Positions 42,087 to 43,065 of a stretch of 43,065 nucleotides of DNA are shown one piece after another. The stretch is from the NCBI GenBank assembly GCA_017501225.1, contig JAFVXH010000003.1, positions 1-43,065 of the forward strand, in the 5' to 3' direction. The position numbers were made by a program, and so were the translations under genes. Under the pieces are notes generated by a model. That model worked only from the letters and a program-made list of their open reading frames with translations, ran no database searches and was not told the DNA's origin. Within the stretch, counting starts at the first letter, position 1; each line of letters opens with the position of its first letter. This stretch comes from Clostridia bacterium (GTDB lineage Bacteria; Bacillota; Clostridia; Oscillospirales; CAG-272).

Positions 42087-42184
42087 TTCCATACTGGAAA
42101 AGCATATAACTTTGGGGATAGACTATATCCCTGCGAGGATAAAATCTGTGCTCTTACAACGGCGTGCAATCATTCCATACTGGA
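42087..42184. repeat. Two TTCCATACTGGAA sites upstream of the Toprim-like gene
   Basis: TTCCATACTGGAA at 42087-42099 (perfect TTCCA/TGGAA arms) and TTCCATACTGGA at 42173-42184, 86 bases apart. They are placed like operators. A hairpin AACAACTCT/AGAGTTGT lies at ~42190-42212 in the same leader. Confidence 0.45.
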
Positions 42185-42306
42185 TTGATAGACAACTCTC
42201 TTAAAGAGTTGTTGCCAGAAAGCACGCTTTCTGTACTATTTCTCCTTGACTAATTATAAAGAAGGCGTTTTTCAATTATTCAAAAAAATTGTTCGACAAA
42301 ACGGCG

Positions 42307-42471
42307 TTATGCACATTTTGGCGTATCATCTGAATTATCCATGTCATTTTCTGCTCCTTTCTCGGAAGTCAAATAGTCATAGACCAACGGAAAAAGCACT
42401 CTCGCCAAAGAATCCATTTGCTCCTCGTTAATATTGAAATCATTTTCAAATACTGTTTTCTTCTTGTTCAT
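42307..42471 (-). CDS. 54-residue acidic protein of the mobile element
   Basis: Starts at ATG 42471 behind a strong AAGGAG. It begins MNKKKTVFENDFNINEEQ and continues MDSLARVLFPLVYDYLTSEK; a helix of the ALARxLLPxI...YxxSEKG type that I recall from small proteins in conjugative elements. It ends in an acidic tail with a single Cys. Preceded by the shared promoter module at 42507-42554 and followed by the Toprim-like gene. Too short for many gene finders, but the start signals and context support it. Confidence 0.6.
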   Translation of the reverse strand: MNKKKTVFENDFNINEEQMDSLARVLFPLVYDYLTSEKGAENDMDNSDDTPKCA

Positions 42472-42506
42472 TACAAAATCTCCTTGTTAATTAAATTTGT
42501 AATGAT

Positions 42507-42554
42507 ATTATAGAAGCACAAAAATCAAAAAAAGAAAATTTTTGTTCGAGCAAC
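42507..42554 (-). promoter_or_regulatory. Regulatory module of the 54-residue gene
   Basis: On the minus strand GTTGCTCGAAC, then -35 TCTTTT, 17 bases, TATAAT. Box-to--10 distance is 31 bases, identical to the serine recombinase promoter. Confidence 0.65.
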
Positions 42555-42560
42555 CGAACG

Positions 42561-42597
42561 CAAAAAAGGCAGACAGAGATTTTACTCTCTATCTGCC
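42561..42597 (-). terminator. Terminator upstream of the 54-residue gene
   Basis: GGCAGATAGAG and CTCTGTCTGCC pair with one G-U; followed on the minus strand by TTTTTTGC. Confidence 0.8.
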
Positions 42598-42631
42598 TAA
42601 AAAATCAAAAAATGTATTTATCAAATTCCTC

Positions 42632-42687
42632 AAAAAAACAAAATAGCCCGAACAATCTTTTCACTGAAAAGAAGTTCAAGCTATTTC
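42632..42687 (-). terminator. Terminator of the rRNA/tRNA-Asn unit
   Basis: AAATAGCTTGAAC and GTTCGGGCTATTT pair around a hairpin-containing loop, followed by TGTTTTTTTG on the minus strand, directly behind tRNA-Asn. Confidence 0.75.
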
Positions 42688-42691
42688 GTTT

Positions 42692-42767
42692 TGGCTCCCC
42701 CTGCTGGACTCGAACCAGCGACACCCTGATTAACAGTCAGGTGCTCTACCGACTGAGCTAAGGAGGA
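42692..42767 (-). tRNA. tRNA-Asn (GUU)
   Basis: 76 bases, acceptor TCCTCCT/AGGGGGA, anticodon GTT in CTGACTGTTAATCAG, T-loop GGTTCGAGTCC and encoded CCA. Last gene of the 5S-5S-tRNA unit. Its 3' end is the likely integration site of the 36.7-42.7 kb element. Confidence 0.95.
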
Positions 42768-42773
42768 ATATGA

Positions 42774-42806
42774 CACAAGGGAAACTGATTCAGTTCCCCT
42801 TGTTGT
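42774..42806 (-). terminator. Spacer hairpin between 5S rRNA and tRNA-Asn
   Basis: ACAAGGGGAACTGA and TCAGTTTCCCTTGT pair almost perfectly. No T-run follows, so it is more likely a processing structure than a terminator. Confidence 0.5.
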
Positions 42807-42922
<116 letters not shown>

Positions 42923-42957
42923 TCTCCTTGAGGCTTTGCCCCAAGGTATTCTTTTGT

Positions 42958-43065
<108 letters not shown>

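Larger units (their letters stand above)
36731..42691. mobile_element. Probable integrated mobile element next to tRNA-Asn
   Basis: AT-rich block with a serine recombinase, a tyrosine-recombinase-like protein, a lipoprotein, a DUF3991/Toprim-like protein and two small ORFs, all on the minus strand. It abuts the 3' end of tRNA-Asn on the right, and tRNA-Asn-like fragments with GGCTCCCCC lie at 36731 and 36995 on the left. No relaxase or coupling protein was seen, so it may be mobilisable or decayed. Exact ends are inferred. Confidence 0.5.

Noticed and set aside
42160..42231. A GTG-started 23-codon leader ORF before the Toprim-like gene
   Set aside because: The nearest AAGGAG is ~16 bases away and the start codon is not supported; kept only as a hairpin-containing leader.

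Overview
The window looks like chromosomal DNA of a Gram-positive Clostridia-type Firmicute, probably an uncultured gut or rumen lineage. The signs are strong AGGAGG-type ribosome binding sites, canonical promoters with 17-base spacers, abundant hairpin-plus-T terminators, and PadR/DUF1700/DUF4097, DUF4838, CorC-type and XRE genes of Clostridial character. The central 2.5-34 kb is fairly GC-rich and codes mostly for sugar metabolism and regulation. The two edges (1-1.4 kb and 36.7-42.6 kb) are clearly more AT-rich and look horizontally acquired. No family call here was checked by a database search.

Layout. 1-1.4 kb: a cut-off minus-strand gene with a leader-like region, then a promoter and a three-gene plus-strand cassette (a winged-helix regulator and two unknowns). 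1.5-2.5 kb: tRNA-fMet and tRNA-Leu(UAA) on minus, tRNA-Leu(GAG) on plus, and a pair of ~110-base direct repeats. 2.5-6.4 kb: a minus-strand operon of a sugar isomerase/epimerase-type TIM barrel and two Gfo/Idh/MocA dehydrogenases, diverging from an AraC regulator across a palindromic operator. 6.5-8.4 kb: a PadR-DUF1700-DUF4097 operon with a perfect inverted repeat over its promoter. 8.5-11.9 kb: an operon of three metalloenzymes, namely a metallo-beta-lactamase (MBL) fold protein, a TIM-barrel/MBL fusion and a PHP phosphoesterase. 12.2-16.4 kb: two deacetylase-like proteins and a probable acyltransferase, with a 123-base duplicated promoter/start segment. 17.2-23.4 kb: three tandem 650-residue DUF4838 paralogues, each with its own promoter. 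23.5-28.7 kb: CorA, a NodB-type deacetylase, a GH32 enzyme with added C-terminal domains, and nagB. 29-34.6 kb: two CorC/HlyC-type membrane proteins, an XRE regulator with a small partner, a ribokinase-family enzyme and a YgjV-like membrane protein. 35.2-36.3 kb: a GH5-like glycosidase. 36.3-36.7 kb: a hairpin-rich repeat array. 36.7-42.7 kb: a probable integrated element (serine recombinase, tyrosine-recombinase-like protein, lipoprotein, DUF3991/Toprim-like protein, small proteins) beside tRNA-Asn. The right end holds two tandem 5S rRNA genes.

How it fits together. None of the carbohydrate enzymes (GH32, DUF4838 x3, GH5-like, deacetylases) shows a signal peptide, and no sugar transporter is present. 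The region therefore probably processes imported oligosaccharides inside the cell, with NagB, the ribokinase-family enzyme and the Gfo/Idh/MocA-isomerase operon feeding products to central metabolism. Most genes are single units with their own promoter and terminator. The real operons are 4531-5370/3547-4527/2553-3554, 6519-8397, 8540-11945 and 29039-31689. The strongest candidates for undescribed biology are the MBL + TIM-MBL fusion + PHP operon, the triplicated DUF4838 genes, the hairpin array at 36.3-36.5 kb, and a promoter/operator module shared by two genes of the integrated element.
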